In this document: in pieces, positions 1 to 8,141 of the stretch
Layout of the letters: every line of letters begins with the position of its first letter
Position numbering within the stretch: position 1 is the stretch's first letter
Source of the DNA: an uncultured Chlorobiaceae bacterium
GTDB lineage: Bacteria; Bacteroidota; Chlorobiia; Chlorobiales; Chlorobiaceae
Direction of reading: 5' to 3'
Length of the DNA: 58,160 nucleotides
NCBI GenBank assembly: GCA_903920215.1
Contig: CAIXLG010000053.1
Span: forward strand, 1 to 58,160
The notes under the pieces: generated by a model
Databases searched by the model: none
Told to the model about the DNA's origin: nothing
Seen by the model: only the letters and a program-made list of their open reading frames with translations
Position numbers and translations under genes: made by a program

Positions 1-54
1 CGTCATCTGGTCATACAGTCATGTCAACTGTGCAAACAGAAGGAGCTTTTCTGT

Positions 55-1296
55 ATGACAAAGCCGTATCAAATTTCCAAACATCTTGTCTGGGAAGCGT
101 ATCAAAGAGTAAAAGCAAACAAAGGTGCCGCCGGAGTTGACGGTGAATCGTTACAAGCATTTGAAGCAAAGCTGAAAGATAACCTGTACAAGCTATGGAA
201 CAGGCTCAGTTCCGGCAGTTATTTTCCGCCGCCGGTAAAGGGTGTAAGCATTCCGAAGAAATCCGGAGGGGTGCGTATGCTTGGAATCCCGACCGTAGCC
301 GACAGGATAGCTCAAAGTGTTGTGAAAATGGTGCTTGAACCCATATTGGAACCAGTATTTCATGAAGATTCGTATGGCTATCGTCCGGGGCGTTCAGCTC
401 ATGACGCTATAGCTGTAGTGAGAAAGAGAAACTGGGAATATAACTGGGTTGTGGAATTCGACATCAAAGGACTGTTTGATAACATTGACCATGAGTTGTT
501 ACTGCGTGCTCTTCGGAAACATTGCCAAACTCCGTGGGTTCTCCTGTACGTTGAGCGGTGGCTAAAGGCACCGATGGAGACCCTGGAAGGTGTGCTGATA
601 GAAAGGACAAAAGGCACGCCCCAAGGGGGAGTGGTGAGTCCACTGTTGGCAAACCTGTTTCTGCACTATGCGTTTGACCGGTGGGTGAGCGCAAATCTAC
701 CGGGTGTGCCGCTTTGTCGGTACTCCGATGATGGAGTTCTCCACTGTAAAAGCAAGGCACAGGCAGAGTTGGTAAAACGAAAGATTGGTGAGCGTTTTCG
801 TGAGTGCGGATTAGAGCTACACCCTGATAAGACGCAAATAGTGTATTGCAGGGATAGCAAACGCAAGGAAGAGCATCCAGTAAATCAGTTTACGTTTCTG
901 GGCTTTACCTTCTGTTCACGGCAGGCTGTTGGTAAAAATGGAGTCTGGTTTACAAATTTTTTACCGGGGGTAAGCCGTGATGCTCTGCGACACATGAGGC
1001 AAACCATCAGAAGGTGGAAGCTACAGTTGAAGAACAGTCTGGAACTTGCTGAATTATCAGTACAGTTCAACCCGATATTGAGAGGATGGAAGAACTACTA
1101 CACGCGATTTTACGGTTCAGCAATGTCACCGGTTTGGCAACACATGAACCATTACTTGGTACACTGGATGATGAGAAAGTACAAGCAATTGAAAGGGCAT
1201 AAAACCAGAGCATGTAGAACGTTGCGGCTTCTGGCGAAAGAAAAGCCAAACTTATTTGCGCATTGGAAAGCGGGGTATACTTCGACGGCTGGATGA
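55..1296 (+). CDS. ltrA: Group II intron reverse transcriptase/maturase
   Basis: This 413-residue protein would copy the intron RNA into DNA and help it fold for splicing and retrohoming. Visible reverse-transcriptase blocks are the N-terminal GAAGVDG region, FDIKGLFDNI at about residues 135-144 (first metal-binding Asp), GTPQGGVVSPLL near 187-198, and the catalytic YSDD at 223-226 (YADD in most relatives). The C-terminal maturase domain carries LRGWKNYYTRF near residue 343. No HNH endonuclease domain follows, so target cleavage would rely on the ribozyme or host replication forks. The ATG at 55 follows the ribosome site AGAAGGAG at a good distance. Domain V starts four bases after the stop codon region, the normal layout for an intron ORF in domain IV. 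Confidence 0.95.
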   Translation: MTKPYQISKHLVWEAYQRVKANKGAAGVDGESLQAFEAKLKDNLYKLWNRLSSGSYFPPPVKGVSIPKKSGGVRMLGIPTVADRIAQSVVKMVLEPILEPVFHEDSYGYRPGRSAHDAIAVVRKRNWEYNWVVEFDIKGLFDNIDHELLLRALRKHCQTPWVLLYVERWLKAPMETLEGVLIERTKGTPQGGVVSPLLANLFLHYAFDRWVSANLPGVPLCRYSDDGVLHCKSKAQAELVKRKIGERFRECGLELHPDKTQIVYCRDSKRKEEHPVNQFTFLGFTFCSRQAVGKNGVWFTNFLPGVSRDALRHMRQTIRRWKLQLKNSLELAELSVQFNPILRGWKNYYTRFYGSAMSPVWQHMNHYLVHWMMRKYKQLKGHKTRACRTLRLLAKEKPNLFAHWKAGYTSTAG

Positions 1297-1299
1297 TGG

Positions 1300-1372
1300 G
1301 AGCTATATGAGCCGAGAGGTTCCCGTGTAGTTCTGCGAGGGGCTGGAGGTGAAATTCCTCTGGTCTACTCAC
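1300..1372 (+). ncRNA. Group II intron catalytic domains V and VI
   Basis: Bases 1300-1333 fold as a classical 34-nt domain V. GAGCTATATG pairs with CGTGTAGTTC over ten base pairs, then a bulge, and a short upper helix (AGCC with GGTT) is closed by the GNRA loop GAGA. Bases 1335-1372 form a domain VI-like hairpin ending in CTACTCAC, with a candidate branch-point A in the CTACTC strand. Bulge and branch-point placement are my reading; no covariance model was run. Confidence 0.85.
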
Positions 1373-1406
1373 CTATATATACTGATTTGAGCCTCATCGT
1401 GGTTCC

Positions 1407-3044
1407 TTATGTATGTGCCATCACAGCATTGAGCAGAGTGGACTGTTTGCATGTAGTTGCGTCAATCTGCTGTTCAAGTTTGTCAGACAGCGCCATGAGC
1501 TGGTCGATTTTAGCAACGATGCGGTGTTGTTCGGCAAGGGGAGGTAATGCGACCAAAATAGAATTCATTTTTGCCTGATTCATTTTCGGTTGAGCTGTAC
1601 CCGTTACATAAGGTTTAAGATCAATGGCATTGAAGTATTTCTCAAGGTAGAGCAATAGCTGGAAATCATGCGCATCTATAACATGGGCATGATTGTTGAC
1701 CCAATATTTCCCGGAAGCAATGAATGCGATCGGGGTACTCCTGTTGATTAGGTTAGCACCATCTTCGCCAATCAACAACAAATCTTTGTCGAATATAAAG
1801 TCATTCACTTTGTCAATAATACCGGAAGCTCCATAATAATCGTATTCACCCTGCACTTTATTCCTATCATCTTTTGATACAGGAATTCTTTCACCGTCTC
1901 GATTTATTGAAATATTTCCGAAACGCACCCACTCCCATCCTAGCGGCAGTGCATAAAGTACGTCTGCAGGATTTACTTCAGGTACTGGCTTTTGCTGTTT
2001 GATCTTTCCTTCCTTCACCAATCGCAGTTTCTCCACCTCAATCTCCTTCAGCAATTCGCTGGCAGGTTGATCGTTAGAGTCTTGCGGCACAAGTTTGCCC
2101 ATAACGGCAAGCTGAAGAATGGCCTTGCGCAATTCGGTTACGTTTTCTTTTACAGAGTAGAGTTCAGCGAAATGGCGATTGATGAAGTGCCAAACTGCTG
2201 CAAAACTGTCGGGTTCCTGTGCCTCCAACAAGCTATTAAGGGCTGAGATGTGAACAGTAAGTCGCTTCTGCTCTCGTTCGGTACGCAGCTTTTCCAACTC
2301 ATCGCAACGAGTCATGAGCTGGTCGATTCTGGTGACTATGCGTTTCTGTTCGGCGAAAGGTGGGAGAGGTGCTAACGTGTTAATAATTTTCTCTCTTGAA
2401 ATATTTGGCTGAGCAGCTCCTGCGCCCTGTGAAATAAAATCCTGCTTTAGAGACGAAATCAAACGGGCCAAAAACTTATTATCAACCCCACAAAATGTTT
2501 TACACGCACATACGGCCTGATTTGTTGTTGCTTCAATCTCTAGAACCCCAGTTTCACCGATATTTGCTCCATACATGGCAATCAGTACAGAGCCGATAGG
2601 ATTAATATCCAAAGAGCAGTTTTCAAGTGCACTTTTAGTGATCATCTCTTCTGTTTTCCAAATCCTTCCCTGCTTAACCTCCCCAGATTTAACCCATGGG
2701 ATATCCCCACCAAAATATGAGCTGTTAGTTCGGCTTGGAGTAGAACCCGATTTCCAAGTACCAAAATCATTCAACCTTACCCACGACCAACTTTCAGGCA
2801 GTTCATAAGGCACTTCTTCAGACTTGATCTCGGGCAGCGGTTTTGGTTGTCTGATCTTTCCCGCCTTTACCAACTGACGTTTCTCCGCATCAATCTTCCT
2901 CAGCAATTCACTGACTGGTTGGTCATTCGGGTCTTGAGGAACGAGTTTGCCCTGCATAGCAAGGGTTAAAATCAGCTCGCGGAGTTTTTTGATCCCCTCC
3001 GGTGCTGCAAAGGCAACATCGAAATATTTTTCAAGCGACTCCAT
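1407..3044 (-). CDS. hsdS: Type I restriction-modification specificity subunit HsdS
   Basis: HsdS gives the type I complex its DNA target: each of its two target-recognition domains reads one half of a split sequence, and coiled-coil spacers set the gap. The 545-residue protein is two similar halves. Residues 21-73 and 305-357 are near repeats, each with a GKLVPQD motif and a charged helix, and each precedes a variable recognition domain. Each half ends in a conserved LPP-AEQ-RIV-IDQLM helix near residues 225 and 510. The ATG directly follows the hsdM stop codon (TGAATG), so translation is probably coupled. The 3' end is complete; the group II intron ends 34 bp beyond it and does not interrupt it. 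The recognition sequence cannot be predicted by eye. Confidence 0.95.
   Translation of the reverse strand: MESLEKYFDVAFAAPEGIKKLRELILTLAMQGKLVPQDPNDQPVSELLRKIDAEKRQLVKAGKIRQPKPLPEIKSEEVPYELPESWSWVRLNDFGTWKSGSTPSRTNSSYFGGDIPWVKSGEVKQGRIWKTEEMITKSALENCSLDINPIGSVLIAMYGANIGETGVLEIEATTNQAVCACKTFCGVDNKFLARLISSLKQDFISQGAGAAQPNISREKIINTLAPLPPFAEQKRIVTRIDQLMTRCDELEKLRTEREQKRLTVHISALNSLLEAQEPDSFAAVWHFINRHFAELYSVKENVTELRKAILQLAVMGKLVPQDSNDQPASELLKEIEVEKLRLVKEGKIKQQKPVPEVNPADVLYALPLGWEWVRFGNISINRDGERIPVSKDDRNKVQGEYDYYGASGIIDKVNDFIFDKDLLLIGEDGANLINRSTPIAFIASGKYWVNNHAHVIDAHDFQLLLYLEKYFNAIDLKPYVTGTAQPKMNQAKMNSILVALPPLAEQHRIVAKIDQLMALSDKLEQQIDATTCKQSTLLNAVMAHT
1974..2132 (-). repeat. Second internal repeat unit of hsdS (partner at 2826-2984)
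   Basis: This 159-bp segment encodes 53 residues that match the 53 encoded at 2826-2984 with only scattered changes. Both contain GKLVPQD, DQP-SELL and a K-Q-KP-PE tail. Such repeats are the usual structural half-units of HsdS, and they are sites where recognition domains can be swapped by recombination. Confidence 0.85.
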
Positions 3045-4508
3045 TCACCTGCCTCCCAATGCCTGCATGAGCTCATGCTTCAGGGCTGCTTGAGCAGCTT
3101 CGAGCTTCCGGGTAATGTCGAGATATTCTTCCATCAGCTCTTCAGGATTGCGGTGATTGAATGCCACCTCGTGGGGGTTTTTGCAATCGAGATTGTAGTT
3201 GCGTGCGGCAATCTCCTCAACCATAACCTTCCATGCATATTTAGTAGATTTTCGCCCCTTGCGCTCTGCACCACCCCACCACTCTTTTTCAAGGTCAAAC
3301 TCCTGAATGGTTAAAGGCTTTGAACGGGAGTATGACTTGTAACCTTCAGGGTAAGGGTGTTCAAAGAACCAGACTTCCATTGTTGGCCCCCCTTTTTCAA
3401 AAAAGAGAATGTTAGTTGAAATGCTGGTGTAGGGGCTGAAAACACCCTTTGGCAGACGGACGATGGTGTGCAGATGGAACTCTTCAAGCAACTCCCGCTT
3501 CAGATTGGCTTTGACTCCCTCTCCAAAGAGGAATCCATCAGGTAACACCACTGCAGCGCGGCCAGTGTTGTGCTTGAGCCGATGCATGATAAGCGCCATG
3601 AAAAGATCTGCTGTTTCACGGGTCTGGTACTTTTTTGGAAAGTTGTTTTCGATACCATCCTCCTCCATTCCCCCGAATGGCGGATTGGTGACAATAATAT
3701 CGACACGCTCTTTCGGGCCGTAGTCCTTGAGCGGACGGCTGAGGGTGTTGTCGTGCCGTATGTTGGTGGGTACGTCAATACCATGCAGCATCATATTGGT
3801 CAGGGCAAGCATGTGCGGCAGAGGTTTTTTTTCGACCCCATGAATGCTTTGCTGCAAGACAAGCAGGTCGTCTGGGTTGTTTACCTGCTGCTTAAGATGT
3901 TCTATGGTGTTGATGAGGAAACCGCCGGTGCCACATGCCGGATCGAGCACAGTTTCGCCGAGTTGCGGATTGAGAATTTCAACCATAAACTGAGTAACGG
4001 CGCGAGGAGTATAGTATTCACCTGCATTCCCGGCAGACTGCAAGTCAGCAAGAATCTTTTCGTAAATATCGTTAAAAAGGTGACGGTCGGTGGAAGAGTT
4101 GAAATCGACCTCAGCTTCAATGGTGTTGATCACTTGGCGAAGCAGGGTGCCTGACTTCATGTAGTTGTAGGCATCCTCAAATACCGATCCGATAACCCTT
4201 CCGTGTGGAGATACACCGGCAACGTAAGCCAACCTCTTGAGTGAGGGAAAGAGATCGTTGTTGACAAAATCAATCAGCTCCTCTCCGGTAATTCCTTCGG
4301 AATCTTTTGCCCAGTTCTGCCAGCGAAACCGGCTCTGAAGCGGGGTTTTATAATCCGGATTGGTAAGCTGCCACTCCTCCTCCCGATCATTGAATATTTT
4401 CAGAAAAAGGAGCCAGACGATCTGGCTGATGCGCTGTGCATCGCCATCAACGCCGACGTCCTTACGCATGATGTCTTGTATGGTTTTGATCAGTGTTCCG
4501 ATCGGCAT
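3045..4508 (-). CDS. hsdM: Type I restriction-modification methyltransferase subunit HsdM
   Basis: HsdM transfers a methyl group from S-adenosylmethionine to adenine N6 at the site chosen by HsdS, which marks self DNA. The 487-residue protein has an N-terminal helical domain (HsdM_N type), the SAM-binding motif DPACGTGGFL near residue 188 and the catalytic NPPF inside IIVTNPPFGG near 270-279. Length and motif order are those of ordinary HsdM proteins. It lies between hsdR (12 bp upstream) and hsdS (abutting), giving the transcript order hsdR-hsdM-hsdS on the minus strand. All key residues are present, so it should be active. Confidence 0.96.
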   Translation of the reverse strand: MPIGTLIKTIQDIMRKDVGVDGDAQRISQIVWLLFLKIFNDREEEWQLTNPDYKTPLQSRFRWQNWAKDSEGITGEELIDFVNNDLFPSLKRLAYVAGVSPHGRVIGSVFEDAYNYMKSGTLLRQVINTIEAEVDFNSSTDRHLFNDIYEKILADLQSAGNAGEYYTPRAVTQFMVEILNPQLGETVLDPACGTGGFLINTIEHLKQQVNNPDDLLVLQQSIHGVEKKPLPHMLALTNMMLHGIDVPTNIRHDNTLSRPLKDYGPKERVDIIVTNPPFGGMEEDGIENNFPKKYQTRETADLFMALIMHRLKHNTGRAAVVLPDGFLFGEGVKANLKRELLEEFHLHTIVRLPKGVFSPYTSISTNILFFEKGGPTMEVWFFEHPYPEGYKSYSRSKPLTIQEFDLEKEWWGGAERKGRKSTKYAWKVMVEEIAARNYNLDCKNPHEVAFNHRNPEELMEEYLDITRKLEAAQAALKHELMQALGGR

Positions 4509-4520
4509 AGTGGTTCTTTG

Positions 4521-6905
4521 TTATGCGCTGTAAAGCGCTTGTTCGAGTTCCTGAACGGCTTGCTGGTAGCTCTCAAAACCATTGAAAATACGAATGATCT
4601 CGACTGGTGTACCGAAAAGAGTGAAAGGAGCAATAGAAAGTATCTGCGGTGTCTCGATTTGCACAATGCCTTCGTCGGCATATTTATCGAGAAGGGTTTC
4701 CAGAACTCGCTGCGCCTGTGCACCATATTTGGTAAAGTAGTTGTTCTTTTTAACCTGCTCAGCCCTTTCCCTGCGGGTGAGTGGCGGCTTGTCCCAGGCG
4801 ACATGACAGATGAGGTCGAATGGATCGTAGTCTCGGCTTATCTCTTCCGACAGTGCATCAAAAAATACTCCCTCTCTCGACAGCTCTTCAATAATTACCT
4901 GTTTTTTCTCGGCACTGTTCCATCGATTGAGAAAGTCTTCAAGTGAAGCGAACTCCTTCGACAATGTTTTTCGGGTATAGTCTTTGAGTGATTCGGTAAT
5001 GAGTTTACCATCCGCATCGAAATATTGTACCCGTTCGGCAATAACCTTCACCTCAACACTGTCGACCACATAACGGCGGACGCGCGGGGGGCCATTTTCA
5101 GTGTCGTTGTCATTTCCGACGTGTTGCCAGTCACGACCTTCGTCATCAGTCTCCGGATAGAGGCTATCTTCTCCAGAATTTTCGTTGCCCTCAATATCCG
5201 GCGGAACCGGCGAGTCGTCAGGATGCTGCGGAGTGTAGATCTGCACGGGATCCCCGTCGAAATCCGGATCAGCAAAAAGTTCTGTGGCTTTTTTGAAATC
5301 CATGATGGTAAAATAGTATTTGTCGTACTCTTCGTTGATTCGTGTACCGCGCCCGATTCTCTGCTTGAACTCCGTAATCGAATGAATTGTCTGATCGATC
5401 ACGATGAGCTTGCAGGTCTGGGCATCAATACCGGTTGACATCAATTTGGAGGTTGTGGCAATCACGGGATATCGTGATTCAGGAAAAATGAAGTTATCGA
5501 GCTCTGCTTTGCCCTCTTCGCTGTCGCCGGTAATGCGGACGACATAGCGGGGGTTCTGGGCAACCAGATCACTATTTTCGTTGACAAGCGCAGAGCGCAT
5601 CCGCTCGGCATGATCGATGTTTTCGCAGAAGACGATGACTTTATCAAAGCGGTTTGTCTGGCGGAGAAAGTCGCTGATCTTCTTGGCAACAAGGAGAGTG
5701 CGCTGTTCCAGAACCAGACTTTTATCGAAATCCTTCTGGTTGAAAATCCGGTCTTCTATTTCATTGCCATGCTTGTCCTCCATACCCTTGTCAGGACGCC
5801 AGCCCTCCAGATCCTTGTCAAGATCGATGCGTACTACCTTGTAAGGGGCAAGAAATCCATCGTCGATCCCTTTTCGGAGTGAGTAGGTATAGATTGGCTT
5901 GCCGAAGTAATCACTGTTGGAAATCTCCTTGGTCTCCCTGGGAGTCGCCGTCATACCTATCTGTGTTGCCGAGGAAAAGTATTCAAGAATCTGCCGCCAG
6001 GCTGAGTCTTCCGCTGCGCTGCCCCGGTGGCATTCATCAACTACAATCAAATCAAAAAAATCAGGTGTAAACTGCCGATAGATGTTCTGTTCTTCTTCGG
6101 TGCCAGTAACTGCCTGATAGAGTGAAAGATAAATCTCAAACGACTTGTTCACCTGCCGCTTTTTGATCTTGGTCATAGCCGAGCCAAAGGGCTTGAAATC
6201 GTTCGTTATGGTCTGGTCGACCAGAATGTTGCGGTCAGCAAGAAAGAGAATTCGTTTTTTTACCTTTGATTTCCAGAGACGCCAGATAATCTGAAAGGCC
6301 GTAAAGGTTTTCCCAGTTCCGGTGGCCATTACCAGCAAAATGCGGTTCTGACCCTGAGCAATTGCCTCAATGGTTTTGTTGATAGCCAGAAACTGGTAGT
6401 AGCGAGGACTCTTGTTGCTACCGTCGCTGTAATAGTCCTGCGTTATCAGCTTCTCCTGATTTCCGGTTATTCCCCGATGCCGAGACCAGCTTTCCCAAAG
6501 TGCTTCGGCAGAGGGAAACTCTTCCAGAGAGAGTTCGCGCTCAATAATGCCATCAGTAGCAATCTTGTTATGAAAGAGGAATCCATCCCCGTTGGAGCTG
6601 AAGACGAAAGGTACCTGAAGCATCCCTGCATAAGCCAGCGCCTGCTGCATACCATCACCGAGAGAGTGGCTATTCTCTTTGGCCTCAATGACGGCAATGG
6701 GAATATTGGGTTTGTAGAAAAGCACATAATCAACACGCTTGTGCTGCGCACGGGTGTGAAGTTTGCCGCGAACGATAATCCGGCCTTTTGTCAGGGCGAA
6801 CTCTTCTCGCACCTGCGTGACAATATCCCAGCCTGACCGCTCAAGAGCAGGGGTAATGTATTTGGTGCAGATATCGCGTTCTGTGAGCAGTTTTTTGTTC
6901 ATCAT
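4521..6905 (-). CDS. hsdR: Type I restriction endonuclease subunit HsdR
   Basis: HsdR is the ATP-driven motor and nuclease: it pumps DNA past the bound complex and cuts unmethylated DNA far from the target. In this 794-residue protein, D59, E74 and K76 (VDYVLFY then IEAKE) form the PD-(D/E)xK nuclease site. Walker A MATGTGKT lies near 193-200, the DECH box near 289 and the helicase arginine motif QRIGRGTR near 508. The C-terminal part resembles the EcoEI-type R subunit tail. With hsdM and hsdS intact, the system looks complete. The ATG at 6905 overlaps by four bases (ATGA) the stop of a short HsdR-like ghost frame (6902-7027). Confidence 0.95.
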   Translation of the reverse strand: MMNKKLLTERDICTKYITPALERSGWDIVTQVREEFALTKGRIIVRGKLHTRAQHKRVDYVLFYKPNIPIAVIEAKENSHSLGDGMQQALAYAGMLQVPFVFSSNGDGFLFHNKIATDGIIERELSLEEFPSAEALWESWSRHRGITGNQEKLITQDYYSDGSNKSPRYYQFLAINKTIEAIAQGQNRILLVMATGTGKTFTAFQIIWRLWKSKVKKRILFLADRNILVDQTITNDFKPFGSAMTKIKKRQVNKSFEIYLSLYQAVTGTEEEQNIYRQFTPDFFDLIVVDECHRGSAAEDSAWRQILEYFSSATQIGMTATPRETKEISNSDYFGKPIYTYSLRKGIDDGFLAPYKVVRIDLDKDLEGWRPDKGMEDKHGNEIEDRIFNQKDFDKSLVLEQRTLLVAKKISDFLRQTNRFDKVIVFCENIDHAERMRSALVNENSDLVAQNPRYVVRITGDSEEGKAELDNFIFPESRYPVIATTSKLMSTGIDAQTCKLIVIDQTIHSITEFKQRIGRGTRINEEYDKYYFTIMDFKKATELFADPDFDGDPVQIYTPQHPDDSPVPPDIEGNENSGEDSLYPETDDEGRDWQHVGNDNDTENGPPRVRRYVVDSVEVKVIAERVQYFDADGKLITESLKDYTRKTLSKEFASLEDFLNRWNSAEKKQVIIEELSREGVFFDALSEEISRDYDPFDLICHVAWDKPPLTRRERAEQVKKNNYFTKYGAQAQRVLETLLDKYADEGIVQIETPQILSIAPFTLFGTPVEIIRIFNGFESYQQAVQELEQALYSA

Positions 6906-7027
6906 TTTGCCTTCCAGCTTTGGTTATGTCTGGAGAGTCCCGGTTGACTGCTTTCGGCAAAGAAGCGCCAGCCGGAAGCTTCAAGCAGCTTGTTGATTTT
7001 GATGCGTGCATCAGCTTCCTTCCCCAT
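6902..7027 (-). pseudogene. Ghost of a second HsdR N-terminus
   Basis: A 41-codon frame just upstream of hsdR encodes ADARIKINKLLEASGWRFF, which resembles the first residues of another class of type I restriction R subunits. The resemblance is from memory of the family, not from a search. The frame ends at a TGA overlapping the hsdR start. The intact hsdR has its own full N-terminus, so this is probably a leftover of a replaced gene rather than a leader peptide, although a short coupled leader cannot be excluded. I see nothing coding in 7030-7220. Confidence 0.5.
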
Positions 7028-7220
7028 ACTTGTCCGTGTTTTTCGGCCTTCCGGTTGAGAGATGGACTGAGCCAAAGAATTACCTTTGCGCCATAATGGA
7101 ACCTGCTGTTATTTACAAAATAATCCCTTCAATTAAAAGAAATGCAGTGGGTTACAGGCATCAACCATGTCGATGTACGAAAGGGAGTATTACAATGCTA
7201 AGATCGACACAAGGATTTGG

Positions 7221-7778
7221 CTAAAGACAACTCTGGAAACATTGCGAATCCACCGTGCCGGAAGGCATTGACATATTGGGATCATAATCGATGCTCATCG
7301 TGTAGATATCTTTGATCTTCTGGTAAAAGAAACGTTCCGATAACCGTATCTCGCGGATGCGTTCTTGCAGTTCCTTGAAATAGTTCATTGAACTGCCGCT
7401 CTTGAATCGTTCATCATTCAGGGCAAAACCTTTGACAATGTATTCCCTTAGCCTTTGGGTGGCCCAAATGCGGAACTGCGTGCCCTGAAGTGATTTTACG
7501 CGATAGCCGACCGAGATAATTACATCCAGATTGTAATATCGAACATCATAGCTTTTCTCATCGGTCGCAGTTGTTCGGAAATTCCGAACAACTGACTCTT
7601 CATTCAGCTCACCCTCCTCAAAAATATGCTTGATATGTTCGCTGATGTTCGCTTTTGACTTCTGAAAAAGCTCACATAAATGCGCCTGCGTCAGCCAGAC
7701 AGTTTCATCCTCAAGACGGACATCTATTTTTATTTTGCCGTCTGGGGCAAGGTAGATGAGCAGTTCAGAGTTGTTCAT
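7221..7778 (-). pseudogene. RhuM-family protein, C-terminally truncated
   Basis: The 185-residue frame matches the N-terminal half of RhuM-family (virulence protein RhuM) proteins: IYLAPDGKIKIDVRLEDETVWL, then the HTH-like LCELFQKSKANISEHIKHI, then SVVRNFRTTATDEKSYDVRYYNLDVIISVGYRV. Family members are usually about 330 residues. Here similarity stops after KIKDIYTMSIDYDP and the last 17 or so codons are unrelated, so the C-terminal half is lost. RhuM genes are often found next to type I RM and other defence genes, as here. The biochemical role of the family is not established. The start ATG at 7778 fits family starts. Confidence 0.75.
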
Positions 7779-8141
7779 TTGGTTTTGGTCCTCCCGGGTA
7801 AGATTTTTTCAAGCATACTGTTGCACCACCTCTGACTACCGGGGTAGAGTCGCCAAAGCATTGAGAACTGGTTAGCTCTATTTTGGATCGTACATAAAGA
7901 CGTTAAATATACGCATCTTTTCCCGCTTACCCCATTAGGTCAATGAGCGGTCATGGAGAGGGCTATGTTTTTCAGCTACAAGTTAGCAAACACGATGCAC
8001 ATGAAAACTTATGAAAATGCGCCTTTAACGGTTATTCTATTTCTGCCTTTGAATTATTTCTTCGCTCAAAGAGTTGGTATGGTATAAAGATCATTGTTAT
8101 ACCGTTCAGAAAATCGGCTCATTTTTCAGGAGGGAAACGTC
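7779..8141. other. Divergent intergenic region
   Basis: No convincing coding sequence is visible in these 363 bases between the RhuM remnant and the Old Yellow Enzyme gene. The right end carries an inverted repeat (8081-8103) and the ribosome-binding site AGGAGGG at 8128-8134. The left part may include sequence lost from neighbouring mobile genes, but I recognise nothing there. Confidence 0.6.
8081..8103 (+). promoter_or_regulatory. Inverted repeat upstream of the Old Yellow Enzyme gene
   Basis: GGTATAA at 8081-8087 and TTATACC at 8097-8103 form a perfect 7-bp dyad with a nine-base spacer, 38 bp before the ATG. Size and position suit a dimeric repressor such as a TetR or HxlR type. No regulator gene is adjacent, so this is only a candidate operator. 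Confidence 0.45.

Larger units (their letters stand above)
1..1372 (+). mobile_element. Group II intron, 3' part (5' end outside the window)
   Basis: The window opens inside a group II intron. What is visible is a short stretch of domain IV, the intron-encoded reverse transcriptase (55-1296) and RNA domains V and VI (1300-1372). The intron probably ends at the AC at 1371-1372, 34 bp past the 3' end of hsdS, and runs in the opposite direction to hsdS. The 5' exon, the 5' splice site and the exon-binding sequences lie upstream of base 1, so mobility and insertion-site class cannot be judged. The visible reading frame and catalytic RNA domain are intact, so this half is not decayed. Confidence 0.88.

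Noticed and set aside
1-1372. Diversity-generating retroelement, because a reverse transcriptase opens the window
   Set aside because: A complete domain V with GNRA loop and a domain VI-like hairpin follow the gene, and the protein has a maturase motif. These are group II intron marks; no template/variable repeat pair was noticed near it.
5025-5438. Plus-strand frame of 137 codons inside hsdR
   Set aside because: It lies antisense to a well-conserved hsdR and has no independent support. The same applies to many long antisense frames in this window, for example 3570-4154 and 21640-22371.
7006-7224. Short plus-strand open frame of 72 codons
   Set aside because: No ribosome site and no family resemblance; it overlaps the HsdR-like ghost on the other strand, which has a better explanation.
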